The position numbers were made by a program, and so were the translations under genes. Below, in pieces: positions 16,088 through 23,788 of a stretch of DNA of 48,729 bases; position 1 is the stretch's first letter; every line of letters begins with the position of its first letter. Source of the stretch: Treponema sp. (GTDB taxonomy: Bacteria > Spirochaetota > Spirochaetia > Treponematales > Treponemataceae); contig JAEETM010000022.1 of the NCBI GenBank assembly GCA_016290335.1, positions 1 through 48,729 on the forward strand, written 5' to 3'. The notes under the pieces are model-generated. The model saw nothing but the letters and a program-made list of their open reading frames with translations. It did no database searches and was not told the DNA's origin.

Positions 16088-16811
16088 AAATACAGCCGAA
16101 CCAATAAGATTACAGGTTTTTCTTGCTCATTGTGGTGTTGCCAGCCGGCGTGCCTGCGAAAAAATCATTACAGACGGACGTGTCAGCGTTAATGGACAGA
16201 TTGTAACGGAGCTTGGAACTAAGGTTTGCGGTAAAGATAAGGTTTGCGTTGATGGAAAACAGGTTTTTCTTGAAGAAAAAAAGCTTTATATCCTTTTGAA
16301 TAAGCCCGCTGGTTTTGTCTGTTCATCTTCTGATGAAAAAGGCCGTGCAGTAGCTGCTGATTTACTGAAAGATAAATACAAGGAACGCCTTTATAATGTA
16401 GGCCGCCTTGATATGTATTCCAAAGGTATGATTCTTTTTACAAATGATGGTGATTTTGCCGCAAAACTCAGTCATCCTTCAAGCCAGATTGAAAAAGAAT
16501 ACATTGTAGAAACAAGCCAGAATATACCAGATGAGCTTCCTGCCAAACTTGAAAAAGGTGTTCGCGTAGAAGGTGTATTCTATAAAGCTCTTCATGTGGA
16601 AAAGCTTAAGGAACGTAAGCTTAAAATTGTTCTGATTGAAGGCAAAAACCGGGAAATCAGAAAAATGCTGGAAGGCCAGAATATAGGAACTCATTCTCTT
16701 GTTCGTGTACGAATTGGAAACGTAAACTTAGATGATTTACGGCCGGGAGACCATCGTGAGCTTACGGCAGGAGAAGTAAAAGGTCTTTTAGAATTGTGCG
16801 AAACAAGATAA
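16050..16811 (+). CDS. 23S/16S rRNA pseudouridine synthase, RsuA/RluB/RluF family
   Basis: About 253 residues. It has an N-terminal S4 RNA-binding domain (RLQVFLAHCGVASRRACEKI and GRVSVNG), then the catalytic domain with the active-site Asp in YNVGRLDMYSKGMILFTNDG and the KNREIRKML motif. It isomerises uridine in rRNA. In scpA-scpB clusters the neighbour is usually rluB, which is the likeliest identity, but RsuA cannot be excluded. Start is uncertain: ATG 16050 (used here) has no ribosome binding site; TTG 16071 has AGAGGA 5 nt upstream and would shorten the overlap with scpB from 38 to 17 bp. Confidence 0.88.
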   Translation: MRMKRNALNSHDKNTAEPIRLQVFLAHCGVASRRACEKIITDGRVSVNGQIVTELGTKVCGKDKVCVDGKQVFLEEKKLYILLNKPAGFVCSSSDEKGRAVAADLLKDKYKERLYNVGRLDMYSKGMILFTNDGDFAAKLSHPSSQIEKEYIVETSQNIPDELPAKLEKGVRVEGVFYKALHVEKLKERKLKIVLIEGKNREIRKMLEGQNIGTHSLVRVRIGNVNLDDLRPGDHRELTAGEVKGLLELCETR

Positions 16812-16853
16812 TTTAAGAAAAGAAGAATTGTTTCGCTAAACACAGGAGGAAAT

Positions 16854-17486
16854 ATGATAATCGCAATTGACGGACCAGCGGGAACAGGAAAAAGCACTAT
16901 TGCTTCAATTCTTGCAGAAAAGCACAACCTTACATTTTTGAATAGCGGCGGTTTTTACAGAACCCTTACGCTTGCTGTGATTAAGGCTGGAATTGATTAT
17001 AAAGATGAAAAAGCAACTCTTGAGTTCTGCAAAAAACAGAAGATTGAATATACAAAGGAAAGCCATTTTATCTTAAACGGCACCGATGTTACAGCTCACT
17101 TACACGATGATGAAGTAACGGCAAATGCTTCCCAGGTAAGTGCAATTGTTGAAATCCGCCACCTTGTAAACGACCTTATGCGCGAAATTACAAAATCACT
17201 TGATATTGTCTGCGAAGGTCGTGATATGACAACTGTTGTATTCCCGAATGCTGAAGTTAAGGTTTATCTGGATGCATCAGCAGAGGTTAGGGCTAAGCGA
17301 CGCTTTGATCAGGGAGTCAGCAATATGACTCTGGAAGAGATAAAGGCTGCAATTGAAAAGCGCGATGAGATGGATAAAAATAAGAAGGAAGGTTCATTAA
17401 AAATTGCTCCAGATGCACTGTATATTGATACTTCTAACTTGACGATTGACAATGTTTGTGCGATAATAGAAAAACAAATTTCATAA
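16854..17486 (+). CDS. cmk: (d)CMP kinase
   Basis: 210 residues. It phosphorylates CMP/dCMP with ATP. P-loop GPAGTGKST at residues 7-15, then NSGGFYRTLTLAV (the substrate-binding region; most family members have NTGxxYR), CEGRDMTTVVFP and KVYLDASAEVRAKRR. AGGAGG lies just upstream of the ATG. It precedes rpsA by 15 bp, the order found in many bacteria including E. coli, so a cmk-rpsA operon is certain. Length and motifs are normal. Confidence 0.95.
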   Translation: MIIAIDGPAGTGKSTIASILAEKHNLTFLNSGGFYRTLTLAVIKAGIDYKDEKATLEFCKKQKIEYTKESHFILNGTDVTAHLHDDEVTANASQVSAIVEIRHLVNDLMREITKSLDIVCEGRDMTTVVFPNAEVKVYLDASAEVRAKRRFDQGVSNMTLEEIKAAIEKRDEMDKNKKEGSLKIAPDALYIDTSNLTIDNVCAIIEKQIS

Positions 17487-17501
17487 ATTAAAGGTTTTAC
17501 A

Positions 17502-19217
17502 ATGGACGAAATGGAAGTGGAAAAGGAAGTAGCTCAGAACTCCAAGAGCGATTTCCAGACACAATTAGAGGAATCTTTGAAGGAGTTTAATGCACCGCAG
17601 GCTGGTCAATTAGTTGAGGGAACTGTTGTTCAGGTAACAAATGATAATGTCTATGTGGATGTAGGAGACAAATCAGAGGGTTTAATCCCCGTAGAGGAGT
17701 TCGCAGGTGATCTGCCGAAGGAAGGGGATAAGGTTCAGGCATTGTTGATGGGACACAATTCAAATGGTCCTATTCTTTCTAAGAAAAAGGCTGATTCAAA
17801 GCGCTATCTTCGTGAGATTCAGCAGGCATGGAAAGATAAGACTCCTGTTGACGGTGTAATTGTTAAAGTTGTCAAGAGTGGTTACGAAGTTGACCTTGGT
17901 ATTGACAAGATGGCTTTCCTGCCAATCAGTCAGGCTGATGCCGAAAAGGTTGAAAAACCAGAGTCATTACTTGGTGTAAGGTCAAAGTTCTATATAGAAC
18001 ATCTATATTCAGAAAATAAGCTTAATCCAGTAGTTAATCGCCGCAAGTTCCTTGAAGAAGAAATCAATAAAAAACGTGATGCTTTCTTTGAGACAATTGC
18101 AATTGGCGATACTGTAAAAGGTACTGTTAAGAGCTTCACAAGCTTTGGTGCTTTCATAGATTTGGGTGGTTTTGACGGACTTCTTCATATCAATGATATG
18201 AGCTGGGGTCATGTAGCCCGACCAAAGGATTTTGTAAAGAAAGGTCAGGAAATCGAACTTAAGGTTATCCGCCTTGATCCTGCAGAAAAGAGAATCAATC
18301 TTTCTCTCAAGCACTTCTCAGAAGATCCTTGGGTACATTTCGAAGAAAAATATCATGTAGGTGATGTAGTAAAAGGAACTGTTACAAAGCTTACAGAGTT
18401 CGGTGCATTTGTTGAACTTGAAAAAGGTATTGAAGGTCTTGTTCATATCAGCGAGTTCGCATGGACAAAGAAAGTAAACAAGCCTGGTGATATGGTTTCT
18501 CTTGGACAGGAAGTTGAAGCAATGATTCTCGGCTATGATATTCAGGCCGGAAGAGTTTCTCTTGGTTTCAAGCAGACAACAGAAAATCCATGGGATACTA
18601 TTGCAGAAAGATATCCTGTAGGAAAAGAAGTAACAGGAAAAGTAGTTAAGATCACTAATCTTGGAGCTTTTGTTTCTCTTGAAGAAGGAATTGACGCTTT
18701 CCTGCATGCTGATGACATTTCATGGACAAAGAAGGTTAAGCATCCTGGCAGTGAACTTTCAATGGATCAGGAAATTAAGGCTGTAGTACTTGATTGTGAT
18801 TCAGAAGCTCACAAAATAAAGATTGGTATGAAGCAGCTTACCGAAGATCCTTGGAAAGCATTCGCTGCTGAATATAAGGTTGGTTCAACACTCGAAGGTG
18901 AAATTACATCTATCACAGACTTTGGTGTATTTGTAAAAGCTCCAAATGGAATTGAAGGTCTTATCAATAAAGCTAATCTTAGTGATGACAAAGATGTTCC
19001 TTTTGAAGAAGCTGTTGCTAAATACAAGGTTGGCGATAAGCTTAATGTTTATGTTATTGATATAAATACAGAAAAGGAAAAGGTTGGATTCTCTGTTCGT
19101 GAGTTTAAGAAAAAGCAGCAGCGTGATGAGATTTCTCAGTATATGTCTGACTCAAACAACAGTGATGAAGATGCGTTCACTCTCGGTGATTTGTTGAAAA
19201 CACAGAAGAATGACTAA
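17502..19217 (+). CDS. rpsA: 30S ribosomal protein S1
   Basis: 571 residues with six S1 (OB-fold) repeats at about 37-105, 122-187, 204-272, 289-359, 376-446 and 463-532. Repeats 3-6 show the strong family pattern (GTVKSFTSFGAFIDLGG, DGLLHINDMSW, GLVHISEFAWTKKV). S1 binds mRNA and helps unfold leaders on the 30S subunit. This matters here because many neighbouring genes look leaderless, and leaderless mRNAs do not need S1-assisted leader binding. AAAGG precedes the ATG. A strong hairpin terminator follows. Confidence 0.97.
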   Translation: MDEMEVEKEVAQNSKSDFQTQLEESLKEFNAPQAGQLVEGTVVQVTNDNVYVDVGDKSEGLIPVEEFAGDLPKEGDKVQALLMGHNSNGPILSKKKADSKRYLREIQQAWKDKTPVDGVIVKVVKSGYEVDLGIDKMAFLPISQADAEKVEKPESLLGVRSKFYIEHLYSENKLNPVVNRRKFLEEEINKKRDAFFETIAIGDTVKGTVKSFTSFGAFIDLGGFDGLLHINDMSWGHVARPKDFVKKGQEIELKVIRLDPAEKRINLSLKHFSEDPWVHFEEKYHVGDVVKGTVTKLTEFGAFVELEKGIEGLVHISEFAWTKKVNKPGDMVSLGQEVEAMILGYDIQAGRVSLGFKQTTENPWDTIAERYPVGKEVTGKVVKITNLGAFVSLEEGIDAFLHADDISWTKKVKHPGSELSMDQEIKAVVLDCDSEAHKIKIGMKQLTEDPWKAFAAEYKVGSTLEGEITSITDFGVFVKAPNGIEGLINKANLSDDKDVPFEEAVAKYKVGDKLNVYVIDINTEKEKVGFSVREFKKKQQRDEISQYMSDSNNSDEDAFTLGDLLKTQKND

Positions 19218-19244
19218 TTTGAAATAGATTTTTTTTCAGACAGG

Positions 19245-19288
19245 ACGCATTGTATGTTTTAGAAATAAAACTGCAATGCGTTTTGTTT
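19245..19288 (+). terminator. Intrinsic terminator after rpsA
   Basis: Outer stem ACGCATTG/CAATGCGT (19245-19252 and 19274-19281) with an inner stem GTTTTA-GAAA-TAAAAC, followed by TTTTGTTT. It separates the cmk-rpsA transcript from the regulator gene at 19333. Confidence 0.8.
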
Positions 19289-19294
19289 AGAAAG

Positions 19295-19334
19295 GGGAAT
19301 TGCCTGTGGTAATTCTCAAAAGCAGGTGAGAATT
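19295..19334 (+). promoter_or_regulatory. Mutually exclusive hairpins over the start of the gene at 19333
   Basis: AATTCTC (19311-19317) can pair either upstream with GGGAATT (19295-19301, one G-U) or downstream with GAGAATT (19328-19334). The downstream stem contains the first two bases of the TTG start codon and places the AGGT of the ribosome binding site in its loop. This is the geometry of a translational on/off switch. Seen in sequence only; no ligand or trigger is known. Confidence 0.4.
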
Positions 19335-20247
19335 GGTAGACTGCGGTTTAATAAGTGATATAAAAAAGATTTCAGGTTCAAAAATATTTACAGATGAATT
19401 AAAAAAAATTGCAGACTCTGTAAGTAAAAATAATGTATCTGTGCTTATTTCTGGCGAAAGGGGTGTAGGTAAAAAGCTTTTTGCAAAATACATACACTTT
19501 CTTGGCAGTAACCCTGAAAATAGTTTTTATTGCTATAATGGAAACTGGAACGAGCTTGTTTCACTCGTTTCTGATAATAATTTTCTTTCAGGACATATCA
19601 CTGTTTTTTTTAATCGTATTGAAACACTTCCACTTGATTTACAGAATAAGCTTGTTTTTTTAGTTAAAGAAACAGGCTTTAATCATAAAAATATACGTTT
19701 TATTTTTTCAACCCAGGAATCATTGGATGAAAAAATTGAACAAAACTTGTTTTCAAAGGATTTATATTTTCTTATAAGTACAGTGCTTGTAAATATGATT
19801 CCTTTAAGACATAGAAAAGAAGATATTCTGGATATTGCAGAAGCTTTACTTAATGAATATAAGGACTTTTATACTTACGATTCACAAGGCTTTTCTGAAA
19901 CTGCAAAAAGTGATATTATGAATTACTTTTGGGCAGGAAACCTTGCTGAGTTAAAAAATGCCGTTGAACGCGGAATAATTTGTGCATCTGGTCCTTTAAT
20001 TCAGTCTAAAGATATGGCACTGCAGCTTGGCAATGATACTGGATTTGTTCAGGATGTAGTTCTTGAATATAATGATACGGCTGAGGACAAATCATTAAAG
20101 ACAGCCCTTGATTCATTCAAAAAGGCGTATCTTATAAAGATTCTGGAAGAAAACAACTGGAATCAGACAAAGACTGCAAAAGTTCTTGGAATACAGCGAA
20201 CCTATGTAATTCGTCTTATAAATGAATTGCAGATTCGTAAAAAATAG
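19333..20247 (+). CDS. Degenerate NtrC-family regulator: AAA+ remnant plus Fis-type HTH
   Basis: 304 residues. The fold follows sigma-54 activators: a Walker A-like GERGVGKK (41-48), LPLDLQNKLVFLVKE, PLRHRKEDI, YFWAGNLAELKNAVERG, and a C-terminal Fis-type helix-turn-helix (LEENNWNQTKTAKVLGIQRT). But the whole segment that normally carries the GAFTGA loop is missing between about residues 70 and 87, and the Walker B acidic pair is replaced (ITVFFNRIE, 89-97). It is therefore unlikely to hydrolyse ATP or open sigma-54 promoters and is better read as a DNA-binding protein descended from one. The start is TTG at 19333 with AGGTG 4 nt upstream (no ATG near); this start lies in a potential RNA switch. 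Confidence 0.8.
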   Translation: MVDCGLISDIKKISGSKIFTDELKKIADSVSKNNVSVLISGERGVGKKLFAKYIHFLGSNPENSFYCYNGNWNELVSLVSDNNFLSGHITVFFNRIETLPLDLQNKLVFLVKETGFNHKNIRFIFSTQESLDEKIEQNLFSKDLYFLISTVLVNMIPLRHRKEDILDIAEALLNEYKDFYTYDSQGFSETAKSDIMNYFWAGNLAELKNAVERGIICASGPLIQSKDMALQLGNDTGFVQDVVLEYNDTAEDKSLKTALDSFKKAYLIKILEENNWNQTKTAKVLGIQRTYVIRLINELQIRKK

Positions 20248-20280
20248 ATTTTTATTGAAACTTTTTTAGAGGTAATTAAT

Positions 20281-20964
20281 ATGGCTATTGCTGAAAAAGA
20301 CGAGAATGTAACAGTTAGTTCAAAACTGAATGCATTTATGGAGAAAAACCGAAAGTTTATAATCGGTCTTTTTGTTGGAATTATTGTTGCTATTGCAGCT
20401 TTCGTTGTTGTGGAAATTGTTCTTTCCAATGCAAAAACAAAAAATATTGCTGCTGTTGATGCTCTTTCTTTTGAGCTTACAGACGGCTCTGGTTCTCTTG
20501 AAGATTCAGAGCTTGCTGCACGCAGAGATGAAGTTCTTGAAAAATTGATTCCTTATACAAAGAAGGGTGGAGTTGCAGGTGTAAGAGCTAATATGCTTGC
20601 TGCCGAAATTGAATATCAGAAAAAGAATTATGAATCTGCAGTTGAATACTGGGAAAATGCCGCTGAAAAGGATGTAAAAGCTTATACAGCCTCACTTGCT
20701 TTATTCAATGCCGGAGTTTGCTATGAAGCATTAAACCAGCTTGAAGATGCAGAAGAAAACTACAAGCTTGCTGCTGATGATGAAGAGTTCCTTCTTAGAA
20801 GTCATGCACTTTTCAGTTATGGACGCGTACTCGAAGCAAATGGCAAATACAAGGAAGCTGCAGAAGCTTATCAGGAACTCAATGCGAAATATCCTGATGA
20901 AGGCTGGGCTAACCTTGCTAAAACAAGAATTATTGAATTAAAACTTGAAGGAAAAGCAGAATAA
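20281..20964 (+). CDS. YfgM-like membrane-anchored TPR protein
   Basis: 227 residues. A short cytoplasmic N-terminus, a single membrane helix at about residues 27-51 (FIIGLFVGIIVAIAAFVVVE), then TPR units (EIEYQKKNYESAVEYWENAA, FNAGVCYEALNQLEDAEENY, RVLEANGKYKEAAEAYQELN). This matches the layout of YfgM-type SecYEG-associated proteins, which assist periplasmic folding; the identity of the substrate is unknown. AGAGGT precedes the ATG. It follows the degenerate regulator by 33 bp with no terminator between them. Confidence 0.75.
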   Translation: MAIAEKDENVTVSSKLNAFMEKNRKFIIGLFVGIIVAIAAFVVVEIVLSNAKTKNIAAVDALSFELTDGSGSLEDSELAARRDEVLEKLIPYTKKGGVAGVRANMLAAEIEYQKKNYESAVEYWENAAEKDVKAYTASLALFNAGVCYEALNQLEDAEENYKLAADDEEFLLRSHALFSYGRVLEANGKYKEAAEAYQELNAKYPDEGWANLAKTRIIELKLEGKAE

Positions 20965-21012
20965 TCTTTTCCCATAAAACAAAATTAAAAAATTATTGAT
21001 AGTGAAATAATA

Positions 21013-21840
21013 ATGAAAAAGACACACAACAATAAAAAATTGCATTTACGTGCCAGATTTTATCTAGTGTGTCTTTTGTTATTTAACACACTTTTTCTTT
21101 GTACCTGCGGACTTGATAAATATGAATATATAGAAGGTCCGGAATACCTTGTTCATAGACCATATGAAGACTCTTCTTACGAAAATAAATACTTTGAGTT
21201 CAAAACAAAGGCTAGTAACAATTCTAAGTTCAAAGGTACAGCAGTTTATTATAGAATATATAATTCCCTTTCAAAAATGAATACAGATGTTGGTAATATA
21301 ACTACTTACATCTATTCAGAAGATAATAAAGCAAAAGCTGCAGATTTATTATTTGCCACGAATGAAAAGAATCAGGGGTTTAAGCCATTATTATATTGGG
21401 ATCCAGTAACTAAAGAAGAGTATACAGAATCTATTTTAGTTAATATAAAAAAATATTTACCTAACGAAGCTCATAATATCAGAATCCGACTCTCTGATTA
21501 TCAGTATAAAGAAGGTGATGAACTTTCTGTAGACGCGAATGCATATATGGCCTATATCATTTTTGATAATGCTGAAAAACAGTTAAAACGCCCAATCAGA
21601 TACGTTGACAATCTTACTTTTAATTTTGGACGATTTTCTACAGAAACAAACAGCCGAATCCCAGATGCCGAAGATCTTGATGTTTGTTATAGTGAAACAA
21701 CAAGTGAAGATGATGAAAACCGTTGGTATGTACCTATGTTTGCTATAGGTATAGCAACAGGCGAAGATTATTCTCCTTTTTACAGTGTTCCATTATATCT
21801 AGGTTATGTAATTATCCGGGATGATGAAATCGATAACTAA
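21013..21840 (+). CDS. Putative lipoprotein, unknown function
   Basis: 275 residues. The signal peptide ends in a relaxed spirochaetal lipobox around LFLCTCG, with Cys32 or Cys34... position uncertain because two Cys are adjacent. The mature part is acidic and Tyr-rich and begins DKYEYIEGPEYL. It has no repeats and no motif that I recognise. The 48-bp AT-rich gap to the preceding TPR gene has no clear promoter. Downstream the tRNA-Arg gene and its terminator lie on the opposite strand. It is unrelated in length and pattern to the large lipoproteins at 29505-44068. Confidence 0.65.
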   Translation: MKKTHNNKKLHLRARFYLVCLLLFNTLFLCTCGLDKYEYIEGPEYLVHRPYEDSSYENKYFEFKTKASNNSKFKGTAVYYRIYNSLSKMNTDVGNITTYIYSEDNKAKAADLLFATNEKNQGFKPLLYWDPVTKEEYTESILVNIKKYLPNEAHNIRIRLSDYQYKEGDELSVDANAYMAYIIFDNAEKQLKRPIRYVDNLTFNFGRFSTETNSRIPDAEDLDVCYSETTSEDDENRWYVPMFAIGIATGEDYSPFYSVPLYLGYVIIRDDEIDN

Positions 21841-21863
21841 TCTATAAAAAAAATCTGTTAAAT

Positions 21864-21891
21864 AAAAAAGGTCTGTCTAATCTGACAGACC
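21864..21891 (-). terminator. Intrinsic terminator after tRNA-Arg
   Basis: Perfect 8-bp stem GGTCTGTC/GACAGACC (21870-21877 and 21884-21891) followed, on the minus strand, by TTTTTT. It lies 7 nt beyond the tRNA 3' end. Confidence 0.88.
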
Positions 21892-21898
21892 TGATAAG

Positions 21899-21972
21899 TG
21901 ATGCTTGACGGGCTCGAACCGCCGACCTGCTGCTTAGAAGGCAGCTGCTCTATCCAGTTGAGCTAAAGCACC
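21899..21972 (-). tRNA. tRNA-Arg (anticodon TCT)
   Basis: Minus strand. Full cloverleaf by eye: acceptor GGTGCTT/AAGCATC, anticodon stem GCTGC/GCAGC with loop CTTCTAA (anticodon TCT, reading AGA), and T-arm with TTCGAGC. The CCA end is not encoded (CTT follows the discriminator A). It has its own promoter (21987-22015) and terminator. Confidence 0.95.
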
Positions 21973-21986
21973 AATTAACGCTATAT

Positions 21987-22015
21987 ATTATAGAAGATTA
22001 GGCGGAAATAATCAA
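21987..22015 (-). promoter_or_regulatory. Promoter of tRNA-Arg, TTGATT-17-TATAAT
   Basis: Minus strand TTGATT (22015-22010), 17-nt spacer, TATAAT (21992-21987). The tRNA 5' end is 14 nt after the -10 box, giving a pre-tRNA leader of about 7 nt. It sits just after the sufU stop, so suf read-through may add to tRNA transcription. Confidence 0.8.
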
Positions 22016-22033
22016 TAGCGAACGCAGTATAAA

Positions 22034-22465
22034 TTATTTTCCTAATCCAAGCATTTCTTTCATTGTGCGCCAGCCCAGCATTGCACATTTTACACGGGCC
22101 GGCATGTGGGAAACATCCTGCAGGCTGGCAGCTTCATCCAGCTGTTCAAGCTCCTCGTCAGTAACGCTTCCCTTAATCATCCTGTCAAAAATATCTGCAA
22201 GTGCAAGAGCTTCTTCTTTTGTTTTACCGATTACAACATCAGCCATCATATCTACGCTTGCCTGGCTTATTGCACATCCGCTGCCGGTAAAGCCTGCATC
22301 TACAATTTTACCATCATCTCCAAGTTTAAGCTGCAAGGTAATCTGGTCGCCACAGCTAGGATTTACCCCTTCAAGACAAAAAGAAGGCTTGTCGATATCT
22401 TTTTTATGAGTAGGGTTTATATTATGCTCATTTAAAATCTCACGGTAAAGTTCTTTAGTATCCAT
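22034..22465 (-). CDS. sufU: SUF-type iron-sulfur assembly protein SufU
   Basis: 143 residues. A NifU/IscU-like protein of the SufU branch. The three zinc/sulfur-handling cysteines are present: Cys38 in NPSCGD with Asp40, Cys64 in GSGCAIS, and Cys127 in RVKCAML. In Gram-positive bacteria SufU accepts sulfur from SufS as a zinc-dependent transferase; the same is expected here since it sits in a suf operon. AAGGAG lies upstream of the ATG. It is the last gene of sufCBDSU, 18 bp after sufS. Confidence 0.94.
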   Translation of the reverse strand: MDTKELYREILNEHNINPTHKKDIDKPSFCLEGVNPSCGDQITLQLKLGDDGKIVDAGFTGSGCAISQASVDMMADVVIGKTKEEALALADIFDRMIKGSVTDEELEQLDEAASLQDVSHMPARVKCAMLGWRTMKEMLGLGK

Positions 22466-22483
22466 AAAGTCTCCTTAAGGGGC

Positions 22484-23725
22484 TTAGTCTTTGTATCCGC
22501 TCCACTCACGTAAATGAGATACCTTTTCAAGGAAAGTGTCAATCTCTTCTTCAGTATTATAAAAATATAAGCTTGCACGTGCACTTGCGTTTATACCCAA
22601 ATACTGCTGCAAAGGCTGTGCACAATGGTGACCGGCCCTTATTGCAATATGTTCTTCGCTTAAAAGGGAAGCTATATCATGCGGATGAACTCCATCAACC
22701 GTAAAGGTAACAATACCTGCACGTTTTTCTCCATCTTCAGGACCAACAAGCTTTACGTGTGGAATCTTTTTTATTCCTTCAACAAGACGGCAGGTAAGCT
22801 CAATGTCATGCTTTTCAATCTTATCAAGCCCAACCATTTGGATATAACGGATTGCAGCTCCCATTCCAACAGCATCACCGGCACTTACGGTACCAGCTTC
22901 AAACTTATGCGGAACTTCAGCCCAGGTTGCACTGTCTCGGGTAACATATTCAATCATTTCGCCGCCGGTAAGGAAAGGAGGCATTTCTTCCAAAAGCTCC
23001 AGTCTGCCATACAAAGCACCAATTCCCATAGGGCCGCAGAACTTATGCGCACTTATTGCATAAAAATCAGCTCCAAGCTCCTGTACATCAACTTTTTTAT
23101 GAGGTGCCGACTGAGCTCCGTCAACTATCATTACAGCACCAACTGCATGAGCCGCATCTGCAATTTTTTTAATTGGGTTTGTAACACCAAGAACATTGCT
23201 TACGTGTACGCAGGAAACAATTTTAGTTTTCGGACCGATTTTTGCCTTGATTTCATCATCAGAAATTAAGCCGGTTTGTTTGTCGCATTCCATAAAAACA
23301 AGCTTTGCACCTGTCTGTCTGCAAACCATCTGCCACGGTAAAATGTTTGAATGGTGTTCCATAATTGTAATGCAGATTTCATCACCGGCTTTTACATGCG
23401 AAAGTCCCCAGCTGTAAGCAACAAGATTAAGGCTCTCTGTAGTATTGCGTGTAAAAACAATTTCATTTGGATTGTCTGCATTTAAGAACTTTGCAACTGT
23501 TGTACGTGCATCTTCATAAGCGTTTGTAGCTCTTTCGCTCAGATTGTATAATCCGCGTAAAGGATTTGCGTTGGCGGTTGCATAAAAGTGAGTCATTGCA
23601 TCAAGAACAAAGTAGGGACGCTGTGCAGTTGCCGAAGTATCAAGATAAATCAAACCGTTGTTGTCCCGGCTCAAATGTTCATCTATGGCCTTAAAAAAAG
23701 GGAAATCCTTTCTGTATTTATTCAT
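22484..23725 (-). CDS. sufS: Cysteine desulfurase SufS
   Basis: 413 residues from the ATG at 23725, with GAGG about 6 nt upstream; the longer frame from 23746 would start inside a palindromic repeat. Class V aminotransferase fold; it releases sulfur from cysteine for cluster assembly. Visible: EHHSNILPWQ, DGAQSAPHKKVDV, the PLP lysine in YAISAHKFCGPMG, and the active-site cysteine in RAGHHCAQPL near the C-terminus, as in SufS/CsdA group II enzymes. Its neighbours sufD and sufU confirm the name. Confidence 0.96.
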   Translation of the reverse strand: MNKYRKDFPFFKAIDEHLSRDNNGLIYLDTSATAQRPYFVLDAMTHFYATANANPLRGLYNLSERATNAYEDARTTVAKFLNADNPNEIVFTRNTTESLNLVAYSWGLSHVKAGDEICITIMEHHSNILPWQMVCRQTGAKLVFMECDKQTGLISDDEIKAKIGPKTKIVSCVHVSNVLGVTNPIKKIADAAHAVGAVMIVDGAQSAPHKKVDVQELGADFYAISAHKFCGPMGIGALYGRLELLEEMPPFLTGGEMIEYVTRDSATWAEVPHKFEAGTVSAGDAVGMGAAIRYIQMVGLDKIEKHDIELTCRLVEGIKKIPHVKLVGPEDGEKRAGIVTFTVDGVHPHDIASLLSEEHIAIRAGHHCAQPLQQYLGINASARASLYFYNTEEEIDTFLEKVSHLREWSGYKD

Positions 23726-23744
23726 AAAATCCTCACGAAATGTC

Positions 23745-23767
23745 ATTATCGGACTTGTTCCGATAAT
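23745..23767. repeat. Palindromic repeat copy 2, between sufD and sufS
   Basis: ATTATCGGA-CTTGT-TCCGATAAT, perfect 9-bp stem. Relative to copies 1 and 3 the stem differs at two base pairs with both partners changed, so pairing is kept. The loop orientation is opposite to the direction of the suf genes, unlike the other two copies. Confidence 0.8.
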
Positions 23768-23788
23768 CTGTTTGTTTAATCTTTTTAT

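Noticed and set aside
15211..16104. 297-codon open frame antisense to scpA/scpB
   Set aside because: It lies across two well-identified genes, its translation is Ser/Phe/Ile-rich without any motif, and it has no ribosome binding site.
17900..19100. DNA direct repeats inside rpsA
   Set aside because: They are explained by the repeated S1 domains of ribosomal protein S1.
22679..23269. 196-codon plus-strand open frame opposite sufS
   Set aside because: The opposite strand encodes a complete cysteine desulfurase; the shadow has low-complexity composition and no start signal.
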